In this document: one piece after another, positions 43,215 to 51,689 of the stretch
How the letters are laid out: each line of letters opens with the position of its first letter
Position numbering within the stretch: the first letter of the stretch is position 1
NCBI RefSeq assembly: GCF_900101595.1
Contig: NZ_FMYY01000001.1
Span: 1 to 58,459 of the forward strand
Direction: 5' to 3'
Origin: Paenibacillus sp. cl123
Lineage (GTDB): Bacteria > Bacillota > Bacilli > Paenibacillales > NBRC-103111
Length of the DNA: 58,459 nt
Notes under the pieces: model-generated
Told to the model about the DNA's origin: nothing
Databases searched by the model: none
The model's input: the letters and a program-made list of their open reading frames with translations, nothing else
Made by a program: the position numbers and the translations under genes

Positions 43215-45506
43215 ATGAACGTAAAGAGAGTGTTGAGCACTAAAAATAGTATCATTTTCCCCCAAATTTTATCTTATATATTGATTTTGCTAATTCCCAT
43301 CATTTTCACTGGAATCGTTTATTTTGTTACGGTAAGGACCATTGAGCAAGAAACCAACAGGGCAAATCTTGCCATGCTGAAACAAGTTCAGCTGAACATG
43401 GACAACATTTTAAAGGATGCCGAGCGCTTAAGCTTTGATATTGCTTTTAACCCGGATATTCAACTGCTGGCCAATTCGCAGGAAACGAACTGGATTAACA
43501 AACAATACGAGGTTTCCCAGATCGTAAAAGATTTCAAAAGGATGAATATAACGAATGGCTACATAGATAATTTTTATGTGTACTTTAAAAACCTGGATGC
43601 GGTGATTTCTTCAACAGCAGCTTCAAGGAGCAACTATATGTACCCCATTCTTGCGAATAAGGATATCGAGTACGAGCAATGGATAGATACGCTTCAAAAT
43701 GCATACAGCGGCAGATATATCTCAATAGGCAATAAGGCAGACTCAACCGAGGATTCAGGAGCGCTCGCTTACATGCGTTCAATCCCCATATCAAATTCGG
43801 AGAAGCCTCTTGCCACCATCGTCATCCTGTTTAATAAAGAACGATTTACTGAAATGATTCAAAATATACAATCGGCGCAATATGGAAGCACTTTTATTTT
43901 AGATGAGGATAACGGCATTCTTGCATCGACTGCTTCTTTCCATTTATCGGATATTTTACAGGTGGATGAGCTTAAGAGCAGCGATAATATGCTGGTGAAA
44001 GGGAAAGGAAAGGAATCCTTAATCATATCGTATACGAAATCCGATGTATCCAAGCTAAAGTATGTTTCCATTGTTCGGCGAGAGATTGTGATGGAAAAAA
44101 GCGAGTTTACGGAAAAATTAATGATCGCCAGCATTATACTATGTTTAATTTTTGGGGGGGCCGTATCGGTTTTACTTACATGGCGTAACTATAATCCGGT
44201 TCGTAATCTCATCCGCATCGTCCAAAACGGGAAAATAAAAAACTCTTATGACAGATCCAGTAATGAATATGAGTTTATTTATGAGGCGATCCAGGAAGCT
44301 CTTCAGGAAAAGGAGCAAATAAACCAAAAGCTTAAACAGCAAAGCAGTGTGGTGAGAGCGGATTTTCTGCAAAAGCTGTTAAAAGGGAAATTTGGCAATA
44401 TATCCGTACATCACAACGCCTTTTACGCTCTCGACATGCAGTTTATATCCGGTGATTTTATAGTAGTGCTCCTATCCATAGAGGATAAGGGCAAGCTTAT
44501 TTCCTTAGGGATTGGAGATGATTTTGAAGCGAAGTCAAAGCTCCCCAGCTTTGTCATAACCAATGTTTTTGAAGAGCTCTTGGGACAAGGGTATAAAAAT
44601 TTTGTGACAGAGATTGATGAGAAGCTGGTATTTCTGGTGAATCTGGGAGATCCTGAATCGGTCGATCATGTACAAAAACTAGTAAATATTACAGAAGAAC
44701 TGCAAGGATTTTTTGAGAAATATTACAATATGACGCTTACGATTTCCATTAGCGATCCTCATACTGGTATTCATGGCATGCAGGAAGCCTACCAGGAAGC
44801 TGCAGAAGCCCTGGAGTATAAATTGATTGCCGGTACCGGGAAGATCATCAGCTTCCAAAATCTGAAAAACAATGTCAGGGATTATTTTTACCCGCTTGAA
44901 AAAGAGCAAAAATTAGTGAATTGCATTAAATCCGGAGAGTTTGAAAAAGCAAAGCAGCTGCTTGATGACATTATCCGCTCCAACTTTATGGACGGCACTC
45001 CCACTGCTGAAATGACCAGGTATTTTATGTTTGACCTTGCAAGCACCATTGTAAAAACAGTCAAAGAAATATACGCGGCTGAGCCGGTTGAAAAATTGTT
45101 TGAATGCGAAACCGTAGCTGAACTCCAGGAGGAAATTACCAATACGCTTTCATCCGTATGTGAGCGCATACAGTCAAAGGCCGGTAATCGTTCCTACGAG
45201 CTAAGCAGAAGTATTATCGAGTTCGTTAACAGCCACTATGGAGAAGTGACGCTAAACGTAGCCATGATCGCAGAAAATCTCGGAATTACACCAAATTATA
45301 TGTCCAAGCTTTTCAAAGAACAAACCGGAGAACCATTGCCGGACTATATCAATAAGGTGAGGCTGGAAAAAGCGAAAGTACTATTAAGGGACGAAAAGCT
45401 CAATATTTCGGATGCGGCTGTCAAAGTCGGGTATTTAAATAGCAATGCGTTGATACGCAGCTTTAAAAAGTACGAGGGAGTTACTCCGGGAAAATATAAA
45501 GAGTGA
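43215..45506 (+). CDS. Membrane-anchored YesN/AraC-type regulator
   Basis: A 763-residue protein. A transmembrane helix (about 18-40) is followed by an extracytoplasmic Cache-like sensor (about 45-285) and a second helix (about 290-312). A cytosolic linker follows, then a C-terminal AraC HTH pair (about 660-760; VTLNVAMIAENLGITPNYMS and ISDAAVKVGYLNSNALIRSF). It senses an external ligand and binds DNA directly, with no separate kinase. The ATG at 43215 has GAGGGGG upstream. It is divergent from the oligosaccharide importer and is its likely activator. Codon use is more AT-rich than in the surrounding genes. Confidence 0.88.
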   Translation: MNVKRVLSTKNSIIFPQILSYILILLIPIIFTGIVYFVTVRTIEQETNRANLAMLKQVQLNMDNILKDAERLSFDIAFNPDIQLLANSQETNWINKQYEVSQIVKDFKRMNITNGYIDNFYVYFKNLDAVISSTAASRSNYMYPILANKDIEYEQWIDTLQNAYSGRYISIGNKADSTEDSGALAYMRSIPISNSEKPLATIVILFNKERFTEMIQNIQSAQYGSTFILDEDNGILASTASFHLSDILQVDELKSSDNMLVKGKGKESLIISYTKSDVSKLKYVSIVRREIVMEKSEFTEKLMIASIILCLIFGGAVSVLLTWRNYNPVRNLIRIVQNGKIKNSYDRSSNEYEFIYEAIQEALQEKEQINQKLKQQSSVVRADFLQKLLKGKFGNISVHHNAFYALDMQFISGDFIVVLLSIEDKGKLISLGIGDDFEAKSKLPSFVITNVFEELLGQGYKNFVTEIDEKLVFLVNLGDPESVDHVQKLVNITEELQGFFEKYYNMTLTISISDPHTGIHGMQEAYQEAAEALEYKLIAGTGKIISFQNLKNNVRDYFYPLEKEQKLVNCIKSGEFEKAKQLLDDIIRSNFMDGTPTAEMTRYFMFDLASTIVKTVKEIYAAEPVEKLFECETVAELQEEITNTLSSVCERIQSKAGNRSYELSRSIIEFVNSHYGEVTLNVAMIAENLGITPNYMSKLFKEQTGEPLPDYINKVRLEKAKVLLRDEKLNISDAAVKVGYLNSNALIRSFKKYEGVTPGKYKE

Positions 45507-45603
45507 TAAGTTTTTCCGCGGGAAACCAGATAGTCCGCAAAACTCCCCGTTCCGTGCCCCAGCCCTTTTTCCACTCCTGCCTTGTGCTTGTGAATAAACG
45601 CCA

Positions 45604-45645
45604 AAACACCGCCTGATCCAGCCGGGATCCAAGCGGTGTTTGCTT
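45604..45645 (+). terminator. Terminator after the YesN-like gene
   Basis: AAACACCGC (45604-45612) pairs with GCGGTGTTT (45633-45641), with GATCC/GGATC-type pairing inside. A weak T-rich tail follows. Confidence 0.75.
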
Positions 45646-45699
45646 TATAACCACTACGACGCCTTTGGCAATACGGAGGTCATCTGCCGGCGGCTGCCG

Positions 45700-46206
45700 T
45701 GGCGGGGCCGGGAGTGCAAACATGAAGAGTATGAGCCGTGGCTGGGTGCGGATGACAAGTGCATGGAGCACTGGTTTGGCAAAACATATGACATCAAGGC
45801 GTCGGCTACGATTAAAAACGCATTTACTGAGGTAGCGCACTTAAATCGATTTCATCCTACTATTGAATACCTTGAGGCCCAGCAGTGCGACAGGAAGCCC
45901 CGCGTCGATCGCCTGTTTGTGGACTATTTAGGAGCCGCTGATACGGATTACGTCCGGGAGGTGACCCGGAAAATGCTGGTGGCTGCTGTTAAGCGCCTGT
46001 ATGAACCGGGATGCAAATTCGACTATATGCTGGTCCTGATGGGTACGCAAGGTGCCGGCACAAGCACGATCATTCAAATGTTGGCGCAGCGCTGGTTCAG
46101 CGACTCGCTGAAGAGGTTCGACACCAAGGAAGCCGGGGAGCATGCGCTTGAGGAGTATGAGAGGGCCTTCAGCGGGCTGCAGGAGACGCTAGAGGTATTA
46201 GACTGA
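45700..46206 (+). pseudogene. Phage VapE/virulence-associated E fragment
   Basis: About 165 readable residues match the middle of VapE-type phage primase/ATPase proteins: FHPTIEYLEAQQCDRKPRVD, DYLGAADTDYVREVTRKM and the PGCKFDYMLVL segment. The Walker A, normally GPQGIGKST, reads GTQGAGTST, so the nucleotide-binding Lys is gone. The N-terminal half and the C-terminal ATPase part are missing, and the frame ends after a low-similarity tail. It is a decayed prophage gene. The open frame extends left to 45640, but that part overlaps the preceding terminator. Confidence 0.75.
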
Positions 46207-46222
46207 AGTAACCCGGCAGCGC

Positions 46223-46396
46223 ATGGAGACCGTTATCGGGCAAATACAGAGCTTGGAGACAGCCGTCGAATATCAGCGCGACGCGCTGGGGTTGCCGCTG
46301 AAAATAATCGCGGAACGGCTGGGGTACAGTGAGATTTACATCAAAAAAATCAGTTCCCGGATTCCACGTCGGAACAAGCGTAGTCGAAAGCGTTGA
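46223..46396 (+). CDS. Phage-type HTH protein remnant
   Basis: A 57-residue ORF with a predicted HTH (LKIIAERLGYSEIYIKKI) and a strongly basic tail. It resembles the C-terminal part of phage sigma-like or ArpU/DUF722-type late regulators that lie downstream of replication genes. No ribosome site is clear, and it is probably a truncated remnant. Confidence 0.45.
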   Translation: METVIGQIQSLETAVEYQRDALGLPLKIIAERLGYSEIYIKKISSRIPRRNKRSRKR

Positions 46397-46490
46397 AAGA
46401 GTATACTTTCTGTATACCCACGGTATTGCAAATCCGTGATATGATCTTATCGTGAGCGAGTTGGGCGAGAACGAACTGAATAATCAAATC

Positions 46491-46519
46491 AAAAGGGTCG
46501 CAGAAATGCGGCTCTTTTT
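46491..46519 (+). terminator. Terminator at the end of the prophage remnant
   Basis: AAAAGGGTCGC (46491-46501) pairs with GCGGCTCTTTTT (46508-46519) with one G-T pair. The T-run follows. Confidence 0.7.
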
Positions 46520-46608
46520 CGCGCTAGATAAAACGAGTGAACACTGTGTCAATCTGGGCAAATGTGCATAAGATACCTTGTAAAATAAATGATTTGGAGG
46601 TATTTTTT

Positions 46609-47013
46609 GTGAACTATAACCCTTATTACCATCCGTATTTTACGGAAAGAAGTCTTACACCCACATATGTTTTATTAACAATTACCGACGTACAGCCGTA
46701 TTTAAACAAATGGGGTATATTCACCGTTGATGGGCAAAAGGTTGTTGCATTCGTCGATAAACTTAATGTAGGAGCAAATTCGATAAATGTTTTTTACCCC
46801 AACAATACTCAAGGGGTCATTGATGTAAATAAGATTTCTATGGCGGAGGGCCCATTCCCGACAATGCCATCTATTCCTTCCACAACGGGGACAACATCTG
46901 GACCAACATCTGGACCAACAACGGGTATGGGAACAATTCCGCCACCGCCACCTCCACGATGCCAATGGTACTATTACGGTCCTCCTATCGGATGGAAGTA
47001 TGTATGTTTTTAA
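46609..47013 (+). CDS. Pro/Tyr-rich hypothetical protein
   Basis: A 134-residue protein. It opens with a Tyr/Pro/His-rich segment (NYNPYYHPYF), then a compact beta-rich domain (about 15-80) and a linker with repeated Ser/Gly/Pro/Thr units (TSGPTSGPTTG). A proline run and an aromatic Cys-containing tail follow. The GTG start has GGAGG 8 nt upstream. The DNA is clearly more AT-rich than the genes around it. Composition suggests a spore-coat or surface protein, but no family is recognised. Confidence 0.65.
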   Translation: MNYNPYYHPYFTERSLTPTYVLLTITDVQPYLNKWGIFTVDGQKVVAFVDKLNVGANSINVFYPNNTQGVIDVNKISMAEGPFPTMPSIPSTTGTTSGPTSGPTTGMGTIPPPPPPRCQWYYYGPPIGWKYVCF

Positions 47014-47027
47014 GTTAAGCTACTCCG

Positions 47028-47051
47028 GCACTCTTAACCGAGTGCTTTTTT
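47028..47051 (+). terminator. Terminator of the Pro-rich protein gene
   Basis: GCACTC and GAGTGC pair around a 6-nt loop, followed by TTTTTT. Confidence 0.8.
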
Positions 47052-47182
47052 ATTTTTGCTTTGGGACAAGATTAATATGGCATATCACCTATAATCGGCT
47101 AATCGGCTGAACAGCCAAGAAGTTTTTGTCCCCTACTAATCCTGGGTGATTTTAACGGCAAATGTTTATCCGTAGATAAAGA

Positions 47183-47207
47183 AAAACCCTTGCGCCGCAA
47201 GGGTTTT
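47183..47207 (-). terminator. Terminator of tRNA-Gly
   Basis: AAAACCCTTGC and GCAAGGGTTTT are perfect inverted copies with a 3-nt loop. On the minus strand it is followed by T, 18 bp past the tRNA 3' end. Confidence 0.8.
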
Positions 47208-47224
47208 AAGTCACATAAATGATA

Positions 47225-47295
47225 AGCGGGTGAAGGGAATCGAACCCTCGCCTCAAGCTTGGGAAGCTGGCGTTCTACCATTGAACTACACCCGC
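47225..47295 (-). tRNA. tRNA-Gly (CCC)
   Basis: A 71-nt cloverleaf on the minus strand. The acceptor stem is GCGGGTG paired to CACCCGC with discriminator T, and CCA is not encoded. The anticodon loop TTCCCAA gives CCC (47261-47263 on the plus strand). The anticodon stem has one C-T mismatch. Its 3' end points toward the prophage remnant. Confidence 0.92.
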
Positions 47296-47444
47296 AAATG
47301 ATGTTTTGCCTTCAAAATATAGCACAATATAAAGGGGAAATCAATCTGGAAGAGTTGGAAGGCGTATGCATGGCGCAACAAATTTCCGTTAAGCTCGTCC
47401 ATGAACGTATATAAGAGCCAAACTTGAACAATCGGAGGGATACG

Positions 47445-47783
47445 ATGCTGCCTATGGAGCAGGAGACGATGGAGCTGCTGGTCATCGGCTATGCCATTGT
47501 GATGGGGATTGCTGTTGTTTTCGTCAGCTTGCTTTGGATCAAGGAAAGGAAAGAAGTATACGCCAGCGCGTTCGGCTGGATGCTTGCTCATTTTCTCGTA
47601 TTCACTGCGGCCGTCGCCTGCTGTCTGACGGCGATAGGAAGCCGGCACGAGCAGCAAGCGATGGCCTCCGAGGCCAACTCGCTGTGGCTGGGCGCGGGAG
47701 GGGTGTTATGGGCCGCAGCGATGCTTTGCTTGCTGGCTGCCGTTTCCGCCTTCACGGCCCGGAAGATGGACTCCCCGAATTGA
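47445..47783 (+). CDS. Hypothetical small membrane protein
   Basis: A 112-residue protein with three predicted membrane helices (about 9-29, 43-63 and 85-105) and a short polar tail. The ATG follows CGGAGGG. No family is recognised. A 7-bp tandem repeat begins 21 bp after its stop. Confidence 0.7.
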   Translation: MLPMEQETMELLVIGYAIVMGIAVVFVSLLWIKERKEVYASAFGWMLAHFLVFTAAVACCLTAIGSRHEQQAMASEANSLWLGAGGVLWAAAMLCLLAAVSAFTARKMDSPN

Positions 47784-47804
47784 GTGGAACTGAAGCAAGG
47801 CTTA

Positions 47805-47923
47805 AAAGCTCAAAGCTCAAAGCTCAAAGCTCAAAGCTCAAAGCTCAAAGCTCAAAGCCCAAAGCTCAAAGCTCAAAGCCCAAAGCCCAAAGCTCAAAGC
47901 CCAAAGCTCAAAGCTCAAAGCCC
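47805..47923. repeat. 17 copies of a 7-bp tandem repeat
   Basis: An uninterrupted array of the unit AAAGC(T/C)C. Reading the variable base gives T T T T T T T C T T C C T C T T C. It lies between converging genes, and its right end supplies the last codons and stop of the MmcQ-like gene. Copy number is likely to vary between strains by slippage. Confidence 0.95.
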
Positions 47924-48271
47924 TAGCTCTTCCTTCACGGCTTTGGTCAGCTTGCGCCGGACAAGCTGATAGGATTCTTCCAGCATATCGAGCACGATGT
48001 CATCGGATAATGTCCCGTTCAGCACCACGGTGTTCCAATGCTTTTTGTTCATGTGATAGCCGGGCAGCACGGTGCCGGGATAAGTCTCGCGGGTCAGCCA
48101 GACGGTTTCCGGGTCGGCCTTCAGATTGATGCTGGGTACCCCAGAGGTTGTGCCGAGCAGAGCGAACATTTTGTCGCCCACAAACAGCACCGGAAGCTCC
48201 GGGTCGAACGGGTAGCGCATCCGGGTGCCAGGCTTGGACAGCGCATGAGCGGTTATTTTCTCGTGGTTCAA
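47915..48271 (-). CDS. MmcQ/YjbR-family protein
   Basis: A 118-residue CyaY-like double-wing protein. Family features are the KPGTRMRYPFDPELPVLFVG opening, KMFALLG, NLKADPE and the HMNKKHWNTVVLNG block near the end. YjbR proteins are thought to bind DNA, but the function is undefined. TTG at 48271 is preferred because AAGGAG lies 9 nt upstream and the length then matches the family; an ATG 36 codons earlier lacks a site. Its stop codon lies in the tandem repeat. Confidence 0.82.
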   Translation of the reverse strand: MNHEKITAHALSKPGTRMRYPFDPELPVLFVGDKMFALLGTTSGVPSINLKADPETVWLTRETYPGTVLPGYHMNKKHWNTVVLNGTLSDDIVLDMLEESYQLVRRKLTKAVKEELGL

Positions 48272-48571
48272 AGTATACAACTCCTTCAGACATTCGATAT
48301 ATACAGCATAATCGATGGTCAAACTTGTGGGAAGGCCGAGGCAATCGCAAATGCGAGTGAAGGGATAAACTCGGCTCATAAAGCCGGCTGGCTTGCTTCT
48401 GGTGCCTGAGTTTCGTACATGCGAAGGCGTTCACTCTGGAACGCCTTCCGGTCTGGGGACGTTATCCCGCTTCAGATGGACGATGCCGAAATGGCCATGC
48501 TATCATGGAGACGGATTAGGAGCTATCCATGTTAATTCGATCGTGAGGCACGGATACAGGAGGACGGGAGT
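48272..48571. other. Intergenic region before the cobB-like gene
   Basis: About 300 bp. It contains a hairpin AAGGCGTT (48424-48431)/AACGCCTT (48440-48447) without a T-run, and otherwise nothing I can assign. Confidence 0.4.
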
Positions 48572-50162
48572 ATGGAAAAGCGACAAGCCGCCAAGCGGCG
48601 GAAACTCGTGATTGCAGGGACCGGGAGCGGCGTGGGCAAGACGACGGTCACGCTCGGCATCATGGCTGCTCTGCGGCGCAGAGGGCTGATTGTTCAAGGC
48701 TTCAAATGCGGCCCCGACTATATTGATCCGACCTACCACAAGGCTGTCACTTCGCGGCCTTCCCGGAATTTGGACAGCTGGATGATGGGGCCGGAGGCAG
48801 TTCGGGAGATCTTCGACCGCGCTTCGGGGGATGCGGACATCTCGATTATCGAAGGCGTTATGGGCTTCTATGACGGCAAGGACCCGAAGTCGAATACAGG
48901 CAGCACGGCGGAGATCAGTATATTGCTGGCCACTCCGGTACTGCTGGTGGTCAATTGTCAAAGTATGGCGCGCAGCGCGGCGGCCATCGTGAAGGGCTTT
49001 CAGCTGCTGGACCCAAGGGTGAAGATAGCGGCCGTGTTTGCGAATAATGTCGGCAGCCTGAATCATTACCGGATCGTGAAGGAAGCGATCGAGAAGGAAT
49101 GCCGGGTACCGGTAATCGGATACATGCTGCGCAGCGAGGAGCTGTCCATGCCGGAGCGCCATCTCGGCCTTGTGCCGTCGATCGAGCGGGGTGACTTGGA
49201 CGGCTTCTACGCTGCGCTGGCCGACCGGATCGAGTCCGGCGTCGATCTAAGCCGGCTGCTGGAGCTGACAGGCCCGCGTGAAGAGCCGACCGGCGAACAA
49301 CTGACCGGCGAACAACCGACCGATGACGAGGGACGGCATAAGCCAGCTGCAGCACCCGAACCAGCTCCAGGCTTTGCCGAACCAGCGACCCTCTCCGGGG
49401 AGACGACAGGCGAGCCAGACGCTGCCGACGCCGCGCTCTCTCCCGGGCGCTATCAGCCGGCAGCGCGTATGGGCCGGGCCTTGTTGTTCGCTGAGCCGGA
49501 CCGAAGGTTCAAAAGTGGTAGTTGCTGTCGCGAGGGACGCCGCTTTTCATTTCTACTATGAAGAGAATCTGGAGCTGCTTGAGCTGCACGGCGCCCGGCT
49601 GGCCTTCTTTTCGCCGCTCGCCGGTGAAGTTGTTCCGGCTGAAGCCGCCGGCTTGTATATCGGAGGCGGCTTCCCCGAGGAATTTGCCGCCAGGCTCGCC
49701 GAACAGACGGAAGTCGCCCAATCGATCCGCGCAGCTATCGAGGCGGGTATGCCTGCGTTTGCGGAGTGCGGAGGCTATATGTACTTGACCGAAGCGATCC
49801 GGGACACGAATGGGAACAGTTATCCGATGGCGGGCGTTGTGCCGGGCAGCATAGCGATGCAGAAAAAGCGGGCCGCTCTAGGGCTGCGCGAAGTGAAGGG
49901 GCTGCCGGGCAATTATTTGCTGCCGGAAGGCGAGACTGCGCGCGGACATGAATACCATTATTCCGTCTATGAGCCAAAGGGAGGCGGCTTGCCTCATGCC
50001 TACGAGACTGTCGGGACAAGTGGAGTCAAGAAGGAAGGAAGCTTATACGTCCGACTGGTGGCTGGCTACACGCATCTTCACTTCGCGTCCAACCCGGGCT
50101 TGGTCAGCCGCTGGCTGGAGATGTGCCTGTATTATCAAGAGGAACGAAGCGCGCCATGCTGA
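48572..50162 (+). pseudogene. cbiA: Frameshifted cobyrinate a,c-diamide synthase
   Basis: The N-terminal ATPase half (48572 to about 49510) has Walker A GTGSGVGKTT, CGPDYIDP and EGVMGFYDG. The glutamine amidotransferase half (about 49511-50162) has GLYIGGGFPEEFA, the catalytic Cys in PAFAECGGYMYL and GHEYHYS. The halves lie in different frames. Removing one A from the AAAA run at 49511-49514 restores RRFKVVVAVARDAAF, which fits the family. Between them is an unusual Thr/Glu/Pro/Ala-rich linker of about 75 residues. The enzyme amidates cobyrinate in B12 synthesis, and no other cob genes are nearby. Sequencing error, recent loss or slippage cannot be separated here. Confidence 0.85.
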
Positions 50163-50185
50163 GGAGCAAGAGCCTGCGTCAGCAG

Positions 50186-50359
50186 CTAATCCCAGGACTG
50201 AGGTTTGGTTCTGGGCCGCCGGGAGAGGGCAAGCTTCTGCCACCATCTGCGCTTCTGCTTGCTTTCCTGATATGTGCGCAGCTGCTGAATAACAAGCTTG
50301 GCACGATCTTCATCCTTGAACTTTGAACGCAATTCCTCATACATATGTTCGGTTTTCAT
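50186..50359 (-). CDS. Small basic hypothetical protein
   Basis: A 57-residue soluble, charged, helical protein with a basic C-terminus (KRRWWQKLALSRRPR). ATG at 50359 has AGGTGAT close upstream. It is convergent with the cobB-like gene. No family is recognised. Confidence 0.5.
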   Translation of the reverse strand: MKTEHMYEELRSKFKDEDRAKLVIQQLRTYQESKQKRRWWQKLALSRRPRTKPQSWD

Positions 50360-50442
50360 CGTATCACCTGTGGTCATATAAATTTCCGTATGCGATTGGG
50401 ATGGGAATGTATGTTCCTATTATAAAACGCGGAGGAGCCTTT

Positions 50443-50511
50443 ATGCAAGCCCGCAAAACATATAAACGCAGATCAGCGGCCGCTGTCTGCGTTTGTATGT
50501 TCTGCAGGTAG
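50443..50511 (+). CDS. 22-codon ORF containing a 53-bp palindrome
   Basis: GGAGGAG stands 5 nt before the ATG, and TTGGGA/TATTAT with 16-bp spacing lies at 50396-50423, so expression is plausible. The peptide is basic at first (ARKTYKRR) and then Ala, Val and Cys rich, ending in CMFCR. Nearly all of it is encoded by the palindrome at 50453-50505. It could be a leader peptide with a translation-sensitive hairpin, but no regulated gene follows in this direction for more than 1 kb. Confidence 0.35.
   Translation: MQARKTYKRRSAAAVCVCMFCR
50453..50505. repeat. 53-bp near-perfect palindrome
   Basis: The left arm 50453-50479 and the right arm 50480-50505 are inverted copies with two mismatches and one extra T, and there is no loop. 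The centre is GCGGCCGC. The flanks 50360-50805 otherwise contain no recognisable gene apart from the 22-codon ORF. It could form a cruciform or a very long RNA hairpin. Confidence 0.85.
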
Positions 50512-50805
50512 AAGGTTGACTGCCTGCAAAAGAAAACCGTTTCTCTTGATTAGAGAGCACATACATAGATCTTCTGCCAACTTCGAATATGTCCAGGCTT
50601 TGTAATGGATGCATACATGCCGAACCTTTTAAAAGGCACAAAAACGGTCGCCGTATAATCCATACGTAGCTACTTGGCAATTTTCCAAGCTTTCTCCTGC
50701 AAATGATTTTACAGGATACCGTGTGATGTCACGGATTTCACCGGCAAGCAGCGGCAATATACGTCTCCTCCCCTGCGTCAGTATGGTTAAAGGGAGCTGC
50801 TTATA

Positions 50806-51018
50806 TCAGGGTTGACTATTCGAAACGATTGCCTTAACTCTCCCGACTTGACCATCGCGTAATTTTACTTTGATGCCGTGCGGATGGGTGGGGGAGTTGG
50901 TCAGGATATCCTTCACGATCCCGCGTGTCGTTTTGCCTGTCTGTTGATCCTGCTTCAGCACGATATCGACCTCGAGTCCGGGGCGAATCTGGCTTCGCAG
51001 CTGTCCGGGGTTGCTCAT
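50806..51018 (-). CDS. ywbE: YwbE-family protein
   Basis: A 70-residue protein with the family core PGLEVDIVLKQDQQTGKTTR and HPHGIKVKLRDGQVGRVK. YwbE is a small KOW-like beta-barrel protein of unknown function found across Bacillales. The ATG follows AAGGAGG. It lies 57 bp downstream of the next gene on the same strand. Confidence 0.9.
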   Translation of the reverse strand: MSNPGQLRSQIRPGLEVDIVLKQDQQTGKTTRGIVKDILTNSPTHPHGIKVKLRDGQVGRVKAIVSNSQP

Positions 51019-51075
51019 TCCTGGCCTCCTTCCTGGTCTGCAACTGGGTTGACTGACTCGTTTTGCCGGGCAATG

Positions 51076-51549
51076 CTACGGACGGCGAAAGCCTTCCTCC
51101 TGCAAGTACTGGACCGCTTCCTCATACGTCTCGAAGGCCGATTCCAGATTCAGTCCGGCATACACATACCATAGCTCGTCCTCGTGAACCAGCAGCAGGG
51201 TTTGGTTGTCCGGGCCGTGCCACCGTTCTTCATCATCGGCCGTCCCGCTGACGGCGAGCTCGGCTGCCGACTTGGGAGCAAGCGACAGGATGGACGCTTG
51301 AATCAGCTTGCGGAGCTCGTCCGCGCCGTAATCCCGGATATTGACCATCCCGCGCTCATCCGTATCCGCTTCGGTCAGATGGCCTGCATACACAAAGCCG
51401 TTTCCGTTCGGATGGAGGTGATAGACGACGATCTTTTTATCGTAGCCGCTGTTTTCGTAATGATAGTTCACCCGTCCGAGCGATACGTCCTTGCGTGTCA
51501 GTTCGGGGAAAGCTTCGATAATGGCTTGCTTCTGTTCATAGCTTAACAT
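51076..51549 (-). CDS. Conserved hypothetical protein
   Basis: A 157-residue cytosolic protein with an N-terminal helix, then strands with YHYENSGYDKKIVVYHLHPNGNGFVYAG, and a C-terminal segment ending in a helix (TYEEAVQYLQEEGF). No known family is recognised. GAGGAA precedes the ATG. It is probably co-transcribed with ywbE. Confidence 0.75.
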   Translation of the reverse strand: MLSYEQKQAIIEAFPELTRKDVSLGRVNYHYENSGYDKKIVVYHLHPNGNGFVYAGHLTEADTDERGMVNIRDYGADELRKLIQASILSLAPKSAAELAVSGTADDEERWHGPDNQTLLLVHEDELWYVYAGLNLESAFETYEEAVQYLQEEGFRRP

Positions 51550-51627
51550 GATAATTCCTCGTTTCTCCTCACGGGTCAGGGGTTTGGTTGATTATACCAT
51601 AGAGGCTTGTGTTCTCAAAAAAAGCCG

Positions 51628-51656
51628 TTTAATTATCAGAAAATTCATACTATAAT
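51628..51656 (+). promoter_or_regulatory. Promoter of the guanylate-kinase-like gene
   Basis: A perfect TATAAT (51651-51656) with TTTAAT 17 bp upstream (51628-51633). Start of transcription would be about 27 bp before the ATG. Confidence 0.55.
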
Positions 51657-51689
51657 AGAGGTATAAACGCATTCATTTGGAAGGGACTG

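Noticed and set aside
47805..47923. CRISPR-like array
   Set aside because: The unit is 7 bp and contiguous with no spacers; no cas genes are present.
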